NCBI RefSeq assembly: GCF_002118315.1
Contig: NZ_MTSZ01000003.1
Coordinates: 124,001-188,000, forward strand
Reading direction: 5' to 3'
DNA from: Kiloniella majae
Lineage (GTDB): Bacteria > Pseudomonadota > Alphaproteobacteria > Kiloniellales > Kiloniellaceae
Length of the DNA: 64,000 nt
The notes below the pieces were generated by a model that was not told the origin of the DNA, searched no databases, and worked only from the letters and a program-made list of their open reading frames with translations. The translations under genes were made by a program, and so were the position numbers. Shown in pieces: positions 44,312 to 53,818 of the stretch (position 1 is its first letter; the number at the start of each line of letters is the position of its first letter).

Positions 44312-46129
44312 CTACGAAATGCGCTGAGCGGGCATTAGATTGCGAACCGAATTTCCAAAGAAAACGGTATCTGCTGCTTCAAGATCATCAAGTGTTAGAA
44401 CTTTTTCTGCGATGTCTTTGTAACCTGTTTTGAGCAGGTGCGTTCTGAATGTACCGTTTAATACGCCACTGGAAATAGGCGGTGTGAACAGCTTGCCATC
44501 AATTTCGATAAAGACATTGGTGCGTGCGCCTTCTGTAATCTCACCATGTTCGTTGGTGAATAAGACTTCTGTGCAACCTGTTAGCTGATTTTGCCTGACA
44601 AGCTCGTCTTCGTAAAACTCTCGACGGGTTGTTTTATGGTAAAAGAATATATCACTGCTATCGACAGTCTTTTTTGAAACGACATAGCCTATAGGCTTTT
44701 GAGGATCGGGTTGCTCCATTGGTGTGGCTGTGACTGTTGTCGAGCCATCTTTATGCAGTAAAAGTCTGACACGCTGTGTCCCTTTGAGTTCTAGGCTTTT
44801 CAAAGCCAAACATACATTTTCTTTCTGAAAAGGATAAGCGAAGAAACCCGCCGAATTTTCAAGACGTTCAAGATGTTCTTCGAGAAGGAAATACCCCGTT
44901 TCTTCTTCCCAGCGTAGTGTTTCTATCAGATCAAAAAGGGGTTTTGCGTATCCCGCCAGATTGCCTGACAGGAACTGTCCTTTGAGAAGGCATTCTTGGT
45001 ATTCAGCTTCAGGACTGGAATCGTACACAATGCCACTGCCAATACCCATTTCACCTTTACCCATTTTGTCCATCATCAGGGTACGAATGGCGACATTAAA
45101 TCTGGTGTCTCCATTGGGGGCAATGTGCCCTATGCTTCCTGTGTAAACACCGCGAGGCTGTTCTTCCAATTCGGAAATAATTTCCATCGTGCGTACTTTA
45201 GGTGCACCCGTAATTGAGCCACAGGGGAATAGCTGCCTGATCAGATCAGCGGGGCTTATCTCTGGTCGAAGTTTCCCGATTATATTCGACGTCATTTGAT
45301 GGAGAGATCGATAAGTTTCTACCGTAAATAGCTCTGTGACCTCTATGGAGCCAACTTCACATACGCGTCCCATGTCGTTTCTCAAAAGATCAACAATCAT
45401 CAAGTTTTCTGCGCGTGATTTTTCGTCCTTTGTTAGCCAGACCTTATTATCGGTGTCTTCTTTCGGGGTCTTACCACGCTGCACAGTCCCCTTCATTGGT
45501 CGTGTTCGGGCCTTGGGCCCTTGCGTTGATAGAAATATTTCAGGCGAGAGCGAGAGAATGGTGTGATGCCCTGTTTCAATATAGGCGCCATTACTTACAT
45601 TTTGCCGCTGCCTTAGTTCCTGAAACAAGGCTATCGAATCACCGGATATATCAAAATGGTGCTTGAAAGTGTAGTTGACCTGATAAGTGTCACCGGCAGC
45701 AATATAATCCTGAACTTTGTGAATGGCCGTGCAATAGCTTTGCTCATCCATCGAAGGTTTCAAGTTTGTAAGGCTGTAATCACCTGAACGCTGTTTCGCG
45801 AGGAATTTATGAGCTTCGGCGGGACTAAGCGTGATGGCTTTCTCAAAGGATCCAAACCATAGCAGAGGAACATTACTGTTTGTATCGCACGGTAGTAAAT
45901 TTGCCAGTTTATCTTCAAGAAGATAGCCGAGTTCATAAGATAAGAAGCCAGCCAGATGTCTCCCGGCTTGTCTTTCCCTGTCCATCAAAGAGAAGGCCGC
46001 ATCCAGTTCTTCTGGGGTCGTGCAGCTAATGATCTTGCCGGGATTAATGAACAAGATTGACCCTTTGCCAGAGAGAGTGTCATCCAGCAGTACAAATGGT
46101 TTTTTTTGTTTTTGTAGGTACTCGTTCAT
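44312..46129 (-). CDS. pabB: Fused aminodeoxychorismate synthase component I / aminodeoxychorismate lyase
   Basis: The 605-residue protein fuses two folate-pathway enzymes. Residues 1-370 are a PabB-type chorismate-binding domain (TRPMKGTVQRGKTPKEDTDN; SITGAPKVRTMEIISELEEQ; GIGSGIVYDSSPEAEYQECL). The remaining part (about 375-605) is an aminotransferase class IV, PabC-type, lyase domain (LLEEHLERLENSAGFFAYPF; EVLFTNEHGEITEGARTNVF; SGVLNGTFRTHLL). Together they convert chorismate, with ammonia from a PabA partner, to 4-aminobenzoate. PabA is not in the window. It is convergent with speE. Confidence 0.93.
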   Translation of the reverse strand: MNEYLQKQKKPFVLLDDTLSGKGSILFINPGKIISCTTPEELDAAFSLMDRERQAGRHLAGFLSYELGYLLEDKLANLLPCDTNSNVPLLWFGSFEKAITLSPAEAHKFLAKQRSGDYSLTNLKPSMDEQSYCTAIHKVQDYIAAGDTYQVNYTFKHHFDISGDSIALFQELRQRQNVSNGAYIETGHHTILSLSPEIFLSTQGPKARTRPMKGTVQRGKTPKEDTDNKVWLTKDEKSRAENLMIVDLLRNDMGRVCEVGSIEVTELFTVETYRSLHQMTSNIIGKLRPEISPADLIRQLFPCGSITGAPKVRTMEIISELEEQPRGVYTGSIGHIAPNGDTRFNVAIRTLMMDKMGKGEMGIGSGIVYDSSPEAEYQECLLKGQFLSGNLAGYAKPLFDLIETLRWEEETGYFLLEEHLERLENSAGFFAYPFQKENVCLALKSLELKGTQRVRLLLHKDGSTTVTATPMEQPDPQKPIGYVVSKKTVDSSDIFFYHKTTRREFYEDELVRQNQLTGCTEVLFTNEHGEITEGARTNVFIEIDGKLFTPPISSGVLNGTFRTHLLKTGYKDIAEKVLTLDDLEAADTVFFGNSVRNLMPAQRIS

Positions 46130-46316
46130 CGGGCCAACAGTTGGTTCAATTTAGCAAGAGAGCTTTAACGCGCTCGTACATCAAGGTCCAGTTTTAAGCG
46201 TACTTGTCAGAAGTTATCGTCAAAAAAACAAGATGTAATCCTAATCTGAATTCATCAGCAGTCAGATTGCGTCTTATTATGATGCGAAACCGTAGTAAGG
46301 AAAAGTTTAACGTATT

Positions 46317-46991
46317 TTATGATGCCTGTTTATTCTGATGGAATTCCCAAACACAGGCATTTCTAACATCAGTATCTTCCAGGGCAGATGAGGTTTGTAC
46401 ACCATAGGCTATTAATTTCTTTAAACCCGATTTAGGCAGATAGGTTCTGCCCGGATCTCCCATAAGAACGATTGTGCTTGCGGTGGAAAGTTGCCATAGC
46501 CAGGATGTGATTTCTTTGGCCATCGGTCCTTCATAACAAACGTCACCAGCCAGAATGACATCCCAACCCAGGTTGTCTTTTCCCACCAGATTTTCTGTCG
46601 TTGTTGCGAGTGTTATTTTATTGAGCTCAGCATTCAGTTCCGTAGCGGCGATGGCAAAGGGATCTATATCAGCTGCAAGGACGTTTTTTGCTCCGGACAT
46701 CTTTGCTGCAATGGCCTCTATGCCGCATCCACAGGCAAAATCGAGTACGCGTTTGCCACGAACAATGTCTGGATTGTCCAGAATGTATTGTGCAAGTGCC
46801 TGTCCACCGGCCCAGGCAAAAGCCCAAAAAGGTGTGGGAAGTTGCAGGTTATCCAATTCTTCTTCACCCAGTTGCCATAGCGGAAGATCCTGGTAGGCAA
46901 GATAAAGTTCAATCTTATCCCCAAGAAGCGGTGTGCCCGCTGGTCTGGTGTTTTGGGTGATAAAATTTTTAGGGTCGGATATCGGCGTCAT
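46317..46991 (-). CDS. Class I methyltransferase, EtfB lysine methyltransferase-like
   Basis: The 224-residue SAM-dependent enzyme resembles bacterial ETFB lysine methyltransferases: PFWAFAWAGGQALAQYILDN, the SAM motif VLDFACGCGIEAIAAKMSGA, and DVILAGDVCYEGPMAKEI in place of the usual (D/E)xxY motif. Human ETFBKMT and its Agrobacterium homologue methylate the electron-transfer flavoprotein beta subunit. It starts 12 bases after ubiA on the same strand, a pairing seen in other alphaproteobacteria. The ribosomal L11 methyltransferase PrmA is related but longer, so I favour the EtfB type. Confidence 0.85.
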   Translation of the reverse strand: MTPISDPKNFITQNTRPAGTPLLGDKIELYLAYQDLPLWQLGEEELDNLQLPTPFWAFAWAGGQALAQYILDNPDIVRGKRVLDFACGCGIEAIAAKMSGAKNVLAADIDPFAIAATELNAELNKITLATTTENLVGKDNLGWDVILAGDVCYEGPMAKEITSWLWQLSTASTIVLMGDPGRTYLPKSGLKKLIAYGVQTSSALEDTDVRNACVWEFHQNKQAS

Positions 46992-47003
46992 TTAATACGA
47001 AAT

Positions 47004-47948
47004 TTATTTGATCGTGGCTGCGAGATAAATCCCGGCAAGAAAGATCCAGCCGATGTTCCTGTTCGATTTGAATTTGTTTAGGCAGTCCATCGGGTCATCA
47101 ATGCGAACAGTGGTTATTTGCCAGAAAAAATGAAAAATCATGCCCGCGATACCAAGCCAAAAGGGCCATTGTAAGCCCATGATCCATCCTGCGGCGGCAA
47201 AGCAAAGAGTGCAAATACCATAAAAGAAAAACAGCCAATGCTTTGTTTTATCGCCCAGCTTTAATGCTGTGGATTTTACCCCAACCAAGGCATCATCTTC
47301 TTTATCCTGATGAGCATAGATCGTGTCATATCCAAGTGTCCAGGCAATCCCGCCGATATAGATAAGAAAAGGCGGAAGACTGAGGTCGCCGCGTATTGCG
47401 GCCCACCCAACCAGAGCGCCCCAGTTGAACGTAAGGCCCAACCATGCCTGGGGCCAATAGGTGATCCGCTTCATAAAGGGGTAACAGATCACCAGAAGTA
47501 TGGCAGATGAAGCCAGAATAATAGTGTAGTTGTTGAATTGTGAGACGACTGCCAAACCAATAGCAAGTTGAAGAGCCAGGAAGACAGTCGCCTGTTTCAT
47601 GGATACTTCGCCGCTTGCCAAGGGGCGTGTGGCTGTTCGGGCTACTTTTTTATCGTACTCTCTATCTGCCATATCGTTGATCGTGCAACCAGCCCCTCTC
47701 ATGGCGAGGGCCCCAATTGCAAAGAGAATCAGAAAATAGAGAGGAGCGAAAGGGCTGCCAATTTGATAGCCGGGCGCACTGGTTGCCAATAACATTGACC
47801 ACCAACAGGGGAAGAGTAACAGCCAAGTTCCAATAGGGCGATCCAGCCTTGCCAGACGCAGATATGGGCGTATCCATGCAGGGGATATTCTGATGATTAA
47901 ATGGTCATTCGCGATGTCACTGGCATCGTCGCGGGCATTATTGGTCAT
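47004..47948 (-). CDS. ubiA: 4-hydroxybenzoate polyprenyltransferase
   Basis: The 314-residue integral membrane enzyme attaches a polyprenyl chain to 4-hydroxybenzoate, an early ubiquinone step. The two Asp-rich motifs are CTINDMADREYDKKVARTAT and GYDTIYAHQDKEDDALVG. DRPIGTWLLLFPCWW near the N-terminus is a UbiA hallmark, with about eight membrane segments. It is divergent from rsmE, separated by about 95 bases, and leads an operon with the EtfB-KMT-like gene. UbiD is about 8 kb away. Confidence 0.96.
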   Translation of the reverse strand: MTNNARDDASDIANDHLIIRISPAWIRPYLRLARLDRPIGTWLLLFPCWWSMLLATSAPGYQIGSPFAPLYFLILFAIGALAMRGAGCTINDMADREYDKKVARTATRPLASGEVSMKQATVFLALQLAIGLAVVSQFNNYTIILASSAILLVICYPFMKRITYWPQAWLGLTFNWGALVGWAAIRGDLSLPPFLIYIGGIAWTLGYDTIYAHQDKEDDALVGVKSTALKLGDKTKHWLFFFYGICTLCFAAAGWIMGLQWPFWLGIAGMIFHFFWQITTVRIDDPMDCLNKFKSNRNIGWIFLAGIYLAATIK

Positions 47949-48043
47949 ATCGACGTTGTATTATCTCTTTAGGGGGTGTTATCTACTTGTTTAAATATGA
48001 GTGATACACCTGAAGTACTGCTTTGTGAAGGTAGGTTCGAGAG

Positions 48044-48835
48044 ATGGAACGTGTCGTAACCAGACTCCATGTTAAAGATAGCTTGAGCCAAGGGGCTACT
48101 GTTGGCCTTGATGCCGCTGGCGCGCATTACTTGCGGTCTGTCTTACGACTTAACGCGGGCGCCCGAATCGGTCTTTTTAATGAAAGAGACGGTGAATGGC
48201 TTGGGGTGATCGAAGGTTTGGGTAAAGGATGGTGTTCGCTAGAGATCCAAGAACAGCGTCGGCAACCTGCACCGGAACCTGATATCTGGCTCGTTTTTGC
48301 CCCGATCAAACGTTCGAGGATTGATTTTCTCGCTGAAAAGGCAGGTGAGCTTGGTTGTTCCCGTATCTTGCCTGTCTTTACCCGTTATACAGATGTTAAG
48401 CGAATTAATCGCGATCGGCTTGCGGCGCATGCAAAAGAATCTGCTGAACAATGTGAACGCTTGTCGGTTACGGAGGTTGATGATGCTGTGACGTTGGACA
48501 AGCTTATTGATAAATGGCCTGATGACAGGCGTTTAATTGTTTGTGCAGAATTTGGCGATGCAAAGCCAATTGCAGAGACTTTAACAGAAATACTGGTTAA
48601 GGAGCCAGATGCCGGTCAACGCCCTTGGGCAGTTTTAATCGGTCCGGAAGGCGGTTTTGCTAAAGAAGAACTTGAAGCTCTTCGTCGTCTTCCTTATGTG
48701 ACACCAATAGGTCTTGGTCCAAGGGTTCTACGGGCTGATACTGCTGCTGTTGCAGCCCTGTCTTGCTGGCAGGCGATATTAGGAGATGGGGGTATGCGCC
48801 CACCAAAAGGTACAACACCGGTCACTGTTGCATGA
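48044..48835 (+). CDS. rsmE: 16S rRNA (uridine-1498-N3) methyltransferase
   Basis: RsmE methylates U1498 of 16S rRNA in assembled 30S subunits. The 263-residue SPOUT-class protein has the PUA-like N-terminus (RLHVKDSL; YLRSVLRLNAGARIGLFNER) and the knotted SAM-binding C-terminus (AVLIGPEGGFAKEELEAL; IGLGPRVLRADTAAVAALSC). Length is normal for the family. It precedes gshA by about 100 bases on the same strand and is divergent from ubiA, a gene order common in Rhodospirillales. Confidence 0.95.
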   Translation: MERVVTRLHVKDSLSQGATVGLDAAGAHYLRSVLRLNAGARIGLFNERDGEWLGVIEGLGKGWCSLEIQEQRRQPAPEPDIWLVFAPIKRSRIDFLAEKAGELGCSRILPVFTRYTDVKRINRDRLAAHAKESAEQCERLSVTEVDDAVTLDKLIDKWPDDRRLIVCAEFGDAKPIAETLTEILVKEPDAGQRPWAVLIGPEGGFAKEELEALRRLPYVTPIGLGPRVLRADTAAVAALSCWQAILGDGGMRPPKGTTPVTVA

Positions 48836-48934
48836 AGCCAAGCTATCTGAGCCCAGATAACTTGAGTTTATGATTTTAAACTTATGACCGAAATTATGGC
48901 CGGATTTCATGGCCCAATATATGGAATGTAAAAC

Positions 48935-50299
48935 ATGTCCGACGCTTCTTCCTCATCAACCGTAATTACGGATAAAGCTCAACTGATTTCCTATCTGGAA
49001 AGTGGTAACAAACCAAAAGACCAATGGCGTATTGGGACAGAGCATGAAAAGTTCGCTTTTTGTGATGAAAGTTTTAAATCGCTTAAATATGACGGTGAAA
49101 AATCAATCAAGATGATTCTCGAAGGCCTCGCCAATCGGTTTGGCTGGACACCAGGGTACGAGGGCGACAATATTATCGCGCTGACGGACAGCGGGGCGTC
49201 AGTTACATTGGAGCCTGGAGGACAGTTGGAACTTTCTGGTGCACCTTTGGAAACTGTGCATGATACCTGTCGTGAAGTGCATGCTCATTTGCATCAGGTA
49301 AAAGAAATCACCGAGCCTCTCGGTATCCATATGCTGGGTATGGGCTTTAACCCCAAATGGGGACAAGAGGGTGTCAACTGGATGCCAAAGGGCCGATACA
49401 AGATCATGCGCGAATATATGCCAAAGCGCGGTAATCTTGGTCTGGATATGATGACATTGAGCTGTACTGTGCAGGTTAATCTGGACTTTTCCAGTGAACA
49501 GGACATGATTCACAAGTTCCGTACCAGCTTGGCATTACAGCCTATTGCGACGGCTCTTTTTGCGAATTCACCTTTTAGCAACGGTAAACCCAACGGGTTC
49601 TTGAGCTATCGTAGTCATCTTTGGACTGATACTGACCCTGATCGTTGTGGTATGCTTTCCTTCGTTTTTGAAGATGGGATGAGCTTCGAACGCTATGTTG
49701 ATTATGTTCTCGATGTGCCGATGTATTTTGTTTATCGCGACGGTAAATATTTGGATGCCAGCGGTGAATCCTTCCGTGATTTCATGCAGGGAAAATTGAA
49801 AATTCTCCCCGGTGAATTGCCGACATTAAAAGACTGGGACGATCATATCACCACGGCGTTCCCCGAAGTTCGGATGAAAAAGTTCCTGGAAATGCGTGGT
49901 GCTGATGGCGGTCCGTGGAAGTCCTTGTGCGCTCTACCTGCTTTGTGGGTTGGCCTGCTTTATGATCAGTCTGCGCTGGATGCGGCATGGGATCTTGTGA
50001 AAGACTGGACGGATGAAGAGCGCCAACTATTGAGAGCCGAAGTTCCTGAAAAAGGATTGTCTGCTGTTATCAGGGGGCAAAAACTTCAAGAGGTTGCCAA
50101 GCAAGTTGTTGAAATCGCTGCAAGTGGTTTGGAAAACAGAGGGCGTACAGATGCCCAAGGGCGGGATGAAGTACACTTCCTGAACACCTTGATGGAAACA
50201 GCTGAAAGCGGTGTGACGCCTGCTGAAGAAAAGCTTAAAGCCTATCATGAGCGCTGGAATGAATCTGTTGATCCTGCCTTTGTTGAGTATGCTTATTAA
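48935..50299 (+). CDS. gshA: Glutamate-cysteine ligase (plant/alphaproteobacterial type)
   Basis: The enzyme makes gamma-glutamylcysteine for glutathione. The 454-residue protein has [20 protein letters not shown] near the N-terminus, the substrate segment [20 protein letters not shown], the [20 protein letters not shown]-type block and [20 protein letters not shown]. This is the GCS2-type ligase of plants and alphaproteobacteria, not the E. coli GshA family. It lies after rsmE and is followed by a strong terminator. Glutathione synthetase is not in the window. Confidence 0.94.
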   Translation: MSDASSSSTVITDKAQLISYLESGNKPKDQWRIGTEHEKFAFCDESFKSLKYDGEKSIKMILEGLANRFGWTPGYEGDNIIALTDSGASVTLEPGGQLELSGAPLETVHDTCREVHAHLHQVKEITEPLGIHMLGMGFNPKWGQEGVNWMPKGRYKIMREYMPKRGNLGLDMMTLSCTVQVNLDFSSEQDMIHKFRTSLALQPIATALFANSPFSNGKPNGFLSYRSHLWTDTDPDRCGMLSFVFEDGMSFERYVDYVLDVPMYFVYRDGKYLDASGESFRDFMQGKLKILPGELPTLKDWDDHITTAFPEVRMKKFLEMRGADGGPWKSLCALPALWVGLLYDQSALDAAWDLVKDWTDEERQLLRAEVPEKGLSAVIRGQKLQEVAKQVVEIAASGLENRGRTDAQGRDEVHFLNTLMETAESGVTPAEEKLKAYHERWNESVDPAFVEYAY

Positions 50300-50338
50300 G
50301 TAAAATTACTCCCAAGTCTTGTGGGATTTATATTTTAG

Positions 50339-50376
50339 AAGCTGATCGTTCACATAAAGAACGATCAGCTTTTTTA
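50339..50376 (+). terminator. Terminator after gshA
   Basis: GCTGATCGTT at 50341-50350 pairs perfectly with AACGATCAGC at 50360-50369, followed by six or seven T (from 50370). Confidence 0.93.
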
Positions 50377-50390
50377 TTGGAAAATGCTCA

Positions 50391-50415
50391 AAAAAAACCC
50401 CGGTAAAAACCGGGG
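50391..50415 (-). terminator. Terminator downstream of tldD
   Basis: CCCCGG at 50398-50403 pairs with CCGGGG at 50410-50415. On the minus strand the stem is followed by seven T (the A-run 50391-50397), so it ends tldD transcription coming from 50519. Confidence 0.85.
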
Positions 50416-50518
50416 CGTAAAGATATCGATACAAGGGTCGATAGGAGGTTGTACACAAAATACTACTTCAGATTGCATTAAGGAAGTGTTAATTTGCAAC
50501 CGAGTAACTTTTTTTAGT

Positions 50519-51949
50519 TTAAGCTGTCCCGCCAACAGTAATGCCATCGATCAATAGGGTGGGCTGCCCAACGCCAACGGGAACGCCTTGGCCGTTTTTA
50601 CCACAGGTTCCAACGCCCTCATCCATTTCCATGTCATTGCCAACCATCGAGATTTTTTGCATGGCATCGGGGCCATTACCAATCAAGGTGGCACCCTTAA
50701 CTGCTTCACCAATGATGCCGTCTTTCACTTTATAGGCTTCTGTGCAGGCAAAAACGAATTTGCCGGATGTTATATCAACCTGACCACCGCCAAAGTTCAC
50801 GGCGTATATGCCGTCCTTCACAGATTTAAGCATTTCCTTGGGGTTGTGTTCGCCGTTTAACATGACTGTATTTGTCATCCGCGGCATGGGAATATGGGCG
50901 TAACTTTGCCTGCGGCCATTACCTGTTGAGTTTTCTCCCATCAGTCGGGCGTTCTGGCGATCTTGCATGTAACCAACAAGAATACCGTCTTCGATCAAGG
51001 TTGTGCATTGTGATGGTGTGCCTTCATCGTCAACCGAAATGGATCCTCTACGATCTGCGATGGTGCCGTCATCAACAACAGTAACACCCTTTGAGGCAAC
51101 GCGTTCACCTACACGATCACTAAAGGTCGAGGTTTTCTTACGGTTGAAATCGCCTTCCAGGCCATGACCAACAGCTTCATGAAGAAGAATACCGGGCCAA
51201 CCAGGGCCGAGGATAACCTGCATTTCGCCGGCGGGTGCCGGGACAGCATCCAAATTGACCAGGGCACGTCGGATAGCTTCGTCAGTTCCTTTTTGCCAGT
51301 AAGCTGGATCAAGCAGGCTGTCATAGACAAAGCGACCACCACCGCCATATGACCCGCTTTCCATTTTATCACCCTGAGCAACGGTAACAGAAATATTCAG
51401 CCGGACCAGCGGACGGATATCTGCGACTTTGTGGGCATCTGCGCGGATAATCTGTACAGCCTGCCATTCGCCAGAAATAGAGGCACTGACCTGGACCACC
51501 CTTGAATCTTTTGCGCGGGCATAGGCGTCGATGTCGCTAAGCAATTTTATTTTTGTTTCAAAAGCACAGGCGGATAGTGGGTTGTCTTCTGTATAGAGCG
51601 CTGAATTTGTTCCTTGTGGAGAGCCTGCCATTGTCCCTGAATGTCCGCTGTGAACGGCTTGAACTGTATTAACCGCACGTTTAATGGCTTCTTCACTCAG
51701 ATCGCTTGCATGGGCATAACCTGCACTCTCGCCAGCGATTGCACGAAGTCCAAATCCTTGAGATGTGTCAAAGCTGGCGTTTTTCAGGCGTCCGTCATCA
51801 AAAACCATACCTTCTGATTGGCGGTATTCAAGATAGAGCTCGCCATCGTCGGCACCTGTTAGTGCATTATTGACAATGTTCTCCAACCGCTTTTGGTCCA
51901 GATCGGTGCGGTTGAAAAAAAGATCGTCGGTTGTGGCAATGTAGCTCAT
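50519..51949 (-). CDS. tldD: Metalloprotease TldD
   Basis: TldD is the catalytic half of the TldD-TldE protease. The 476-residue protein carries the HExxxH motif in LLHEAVGHGLEGDF (about residues 260-265), with further ligand residues in the C-terminal half. N-terminal YRQSEGMVFDDGRLKNASFD and C-terminal VGTCGKNGQGVPVGVGQPTL match the family. Its TldE/PmbA partner is 15 kb away, at 34285-35631. It lies on the opposite strand from the nearby DUF3422 and oxidase genes and is followed by its own terminator. Confidence 0.95.
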   Translation of the reverse strand: MSYIATTDDLFFNRTDLDQKRLENIVNNALTGADDGELYLEYRQSEGMVFDDGRLKNASFDTSQGFGLRAIAGESAGYAHASDLSEEAIKRAVNTVQAVHSGHSGTMAGSPQGTNSALYTEDNPLSACAFETKIKLLSDIDAYARAKDSRVVQVSASISGEWQAVQIIRADAHKVADIRPLVRLNISVTVAQGDKMESGSYGGGGRFVYDSLLDPAYWQKGTDEAIRRALVNLDAVPAPAGEMQVILGPGWPGILLHEAVGHGLEGDFNRKKTSTFSDRVGERVASKGVTVVDDGTIADRRGSISVDDEGTPSQCTTLIEDGILVGYMQDRQNARLMGENSTGNGRRQSYAHIPMPRMTNTVMLNGEHNPKEMLKSVKDGIYAVNFGGGQVDITSGKFVFACTEAYKVKDGIIGEAVKGATLIGNGPDAMQKISMVGNDMEMDEGVGTCGKNGQGVPVGVGQPTLLIDGITVGGTA

Positions 51950-52144
51950 AAATGGATTCCTTCAATATACCTTTGAAGACAATATAGGTGTTCAAAGTGA
52001 GAAGGCCAATGATCTTGGCTTCCAAATTAAAGAGAATCTTGCCACACTCCATTTCGTCAAAAGACAAAAAACGCTTCAAAGCAAGAAAGCGGACAAAACG
52101 AACTCTGTAAAAATACAGAAATCAGGTCGATATAAGGAACAAAA

Positions 52145-53485
52145 ATGTTGCGCGATCATCCCTTGCGGGTTGAGCTCTGTAACGAGTTACATGCAAGGCC
52201 ATTTACCCAGCTTACTGGCCCGGAAACTATCACACACATAGGAATGTTATCAGGAGAGAACAAAGCCGAAGAAGAAAGAGCCCACGTTGGATTATTGTGC
52301 CAGCGGTTTAATGTGGCAGCACCAGCACCGGGAACGAAACACTTTATGGCAGACCTTGGCCACTTTTACGTGGTTTGGGAACGTCATACCGAATTTTCCA
52401 CCTACACTTTTTTTCGCAACAGAAAAGACCCGGATCGAAAGCAATACGATACGGCACCCACTGTTTCACAGGTAAAACAGAAATATCACGAACCTTTCTC
52501 GAAGACGGCAATTGAATTGGTTCCCGTGGATTGGCTCAATGCCGTGCCGGGGCAAAGGTTGGTTGGTGTTCACCTTGAGCTTGAAGGGCATGATGCCCCT
52601 GAGCGTACAATGCAAGAACAGGTAGCTTTCTTCCCCACCGGGAATCTGTCTGCCTGTACGCTACGGGGTGGGCTTGCAGCTGTCTGGATGGATTTCAGCA
52701 TTAATGAGGATGGTTATGGCAGGATACTCATCAAGGATTACGGCCTTAAGCCTCGGCAAATAGGACGTGCCGTTCAGCGTTTGCTTGAAATTGATACCTA
52801 TCGAATGATGGCTCTTCTCTCTCTTCCTTTGGCGCAACAATATGGTGATCGCTTGGCGAAAGCTGGGCGTGTGCTCAAAGATATTACAACGCGCATGACT
52901 GACCGCCGCGATGTGGATAACGAAAAGGAACTGTTGGGTGAGTTGACCGAACTGTCGGCGGAAATTGAGCAGGCTGCGGCGGCAACTAACTATCGATTTT
53001 CTGCTTCAAAGGCTTACCACGAGTTGGTTAAACAGCGAATTTTGAAGCTGAAAGAAGGGAATATGGATGGTTTCCAGCGGATGGAGAGTTTTCTCGATCG
53101 ACGACTGACACCGGCAATGCGAACTTGTGAGGCCATGGCATTGCGTTTGGATACTCTTTCAAAAAGGGTCGCCCGCGCAGGGCAGTTATTGAGGACGCGG
53201 GTTGATATTCAACTGGAAGAACAGAACTCTGCACTTTTAAAATCTATGGACAAAAGAGCAAGCCTACAGCTTCGATTGCAAGAGACTGTAGAGGGGCTCT
53301 CCGTCGCTGCTATCAGCTACTATGTTGTTAGTTTGATTTACTATTTGGCAAAGGGCGTCAAGACAACCGGAGTCGATATAAATGCATCTATTGTCGCGGC
53401 TATATCTATCCCGTTTGTGGTCTCTGCCTTGTGGCTTGGTGTTCGTCGTGTTCGTAAAATAGTTGAGCAAGAAAGTCGGAATTAA
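52145..53485 (+). CDS. DUF3422 family membrane protein
   Basis: The 446-residue protein belongs to DUF3422, known from proteobacteria and of unknown function. It begins MLRDHPLRVELCNELHARPF, typical of the family. The central helical region (about 245-390) is rich in coiled-coil-like Arg, Leu and Glu. The C-terminus carries two membrane helices (LSVAAISYYVVSLIYYLAKG; INASIVAAISIPFVVSALWL), giving a cytoplasmic domain anchored by a hairpin. It lies upstream of the oxidase cluster, but a 330-base gap with a promoter-like region separates them, so an oxidase role is not shown. Confidence 0.85.
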   Translation: MLRDHPLRVELCNELHARPFTQLTGPETITHIGMLSGENKAEEERAHVGLLCQRFNVAAPAPGTKHFMADLGHFYVVWERHTEFSTYTFFRNRKDPDRKQYDTAPTVSQVKQKYHEPFSKTAIELVPVDWLNAVPGQRLVGVHLELEGHDAPERTMQEQVAFFPTGNLSACTLRGGLAAVWMDFSINEDGYGRILIKDYGLKPRQIGRAVQRLLEIDTYRMMALLSLPLAQQYGDRLAKAGRVLKDITTRMTDRRDVDNEKELLGELTELSAEIEQAAAATNYRFSASKAYHELVKQRILKLKEGNMDGFQRMESFLDRRLTPAMRTCEAMALRLDTLSKRVARAGQLLRTRVDIQLEEQNSALLKSMDKRASLQLRLQETVEGLSVAAISYYVVSLIYYLAKGVKTTGVDINASIVAAISIPFVVSALWLGVRRVRKIVEQESRN

Positions 53486-53818
53486 AGCTGCGGATTTAAT
53501 GTGAAAAGCGCAGATTTACGCGACAAAAAGTGTTGTGCGTCATAAGGTCGCAACCCCAGGACGGGCCTCACAGAGAAGGCTATTGTTTGCTTAACGTTTA
53601 TCTTTTGGTAGCTTAAAGCACCTAATATGCGCAATTCTTCTGTATCTGGGGCTTGTCCTCTCGGGTTTCAATAGGGTAGGTTGCGCCAGAATAACTTTGG
53701 AGTCCGGCTAATGGCAGAATTATCCATTCTGCATATTAGTCCTGGAATCGGGAAAGATGCTTTGATCCTGATCAATTCAGGAACAAAAGTTGAAATAAAA
53801 AAACAGGATGTTGAGTAC
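53486..53818. other. Upstream region of the oxidase operon
   Basis: About 330 bases lie between the DUF3422 gene and the likely ctaC start. I see no gene: a frame from 53681 in phase with ctaC carries an unlikely N-terminal sequence. A GCAGAAT/ATTCTGC hairpin (about 53714-53732) sits inside. The stretch presumably carries the operon promoter, which I cannot place exactly. Confidence 0.5.

Noticed and set aside
53681-53818. Extended ctaC start at 53681
   Set aside because: The 46 extra residues precede a normal signal peptide, so the ATG at 53819 is the better start.
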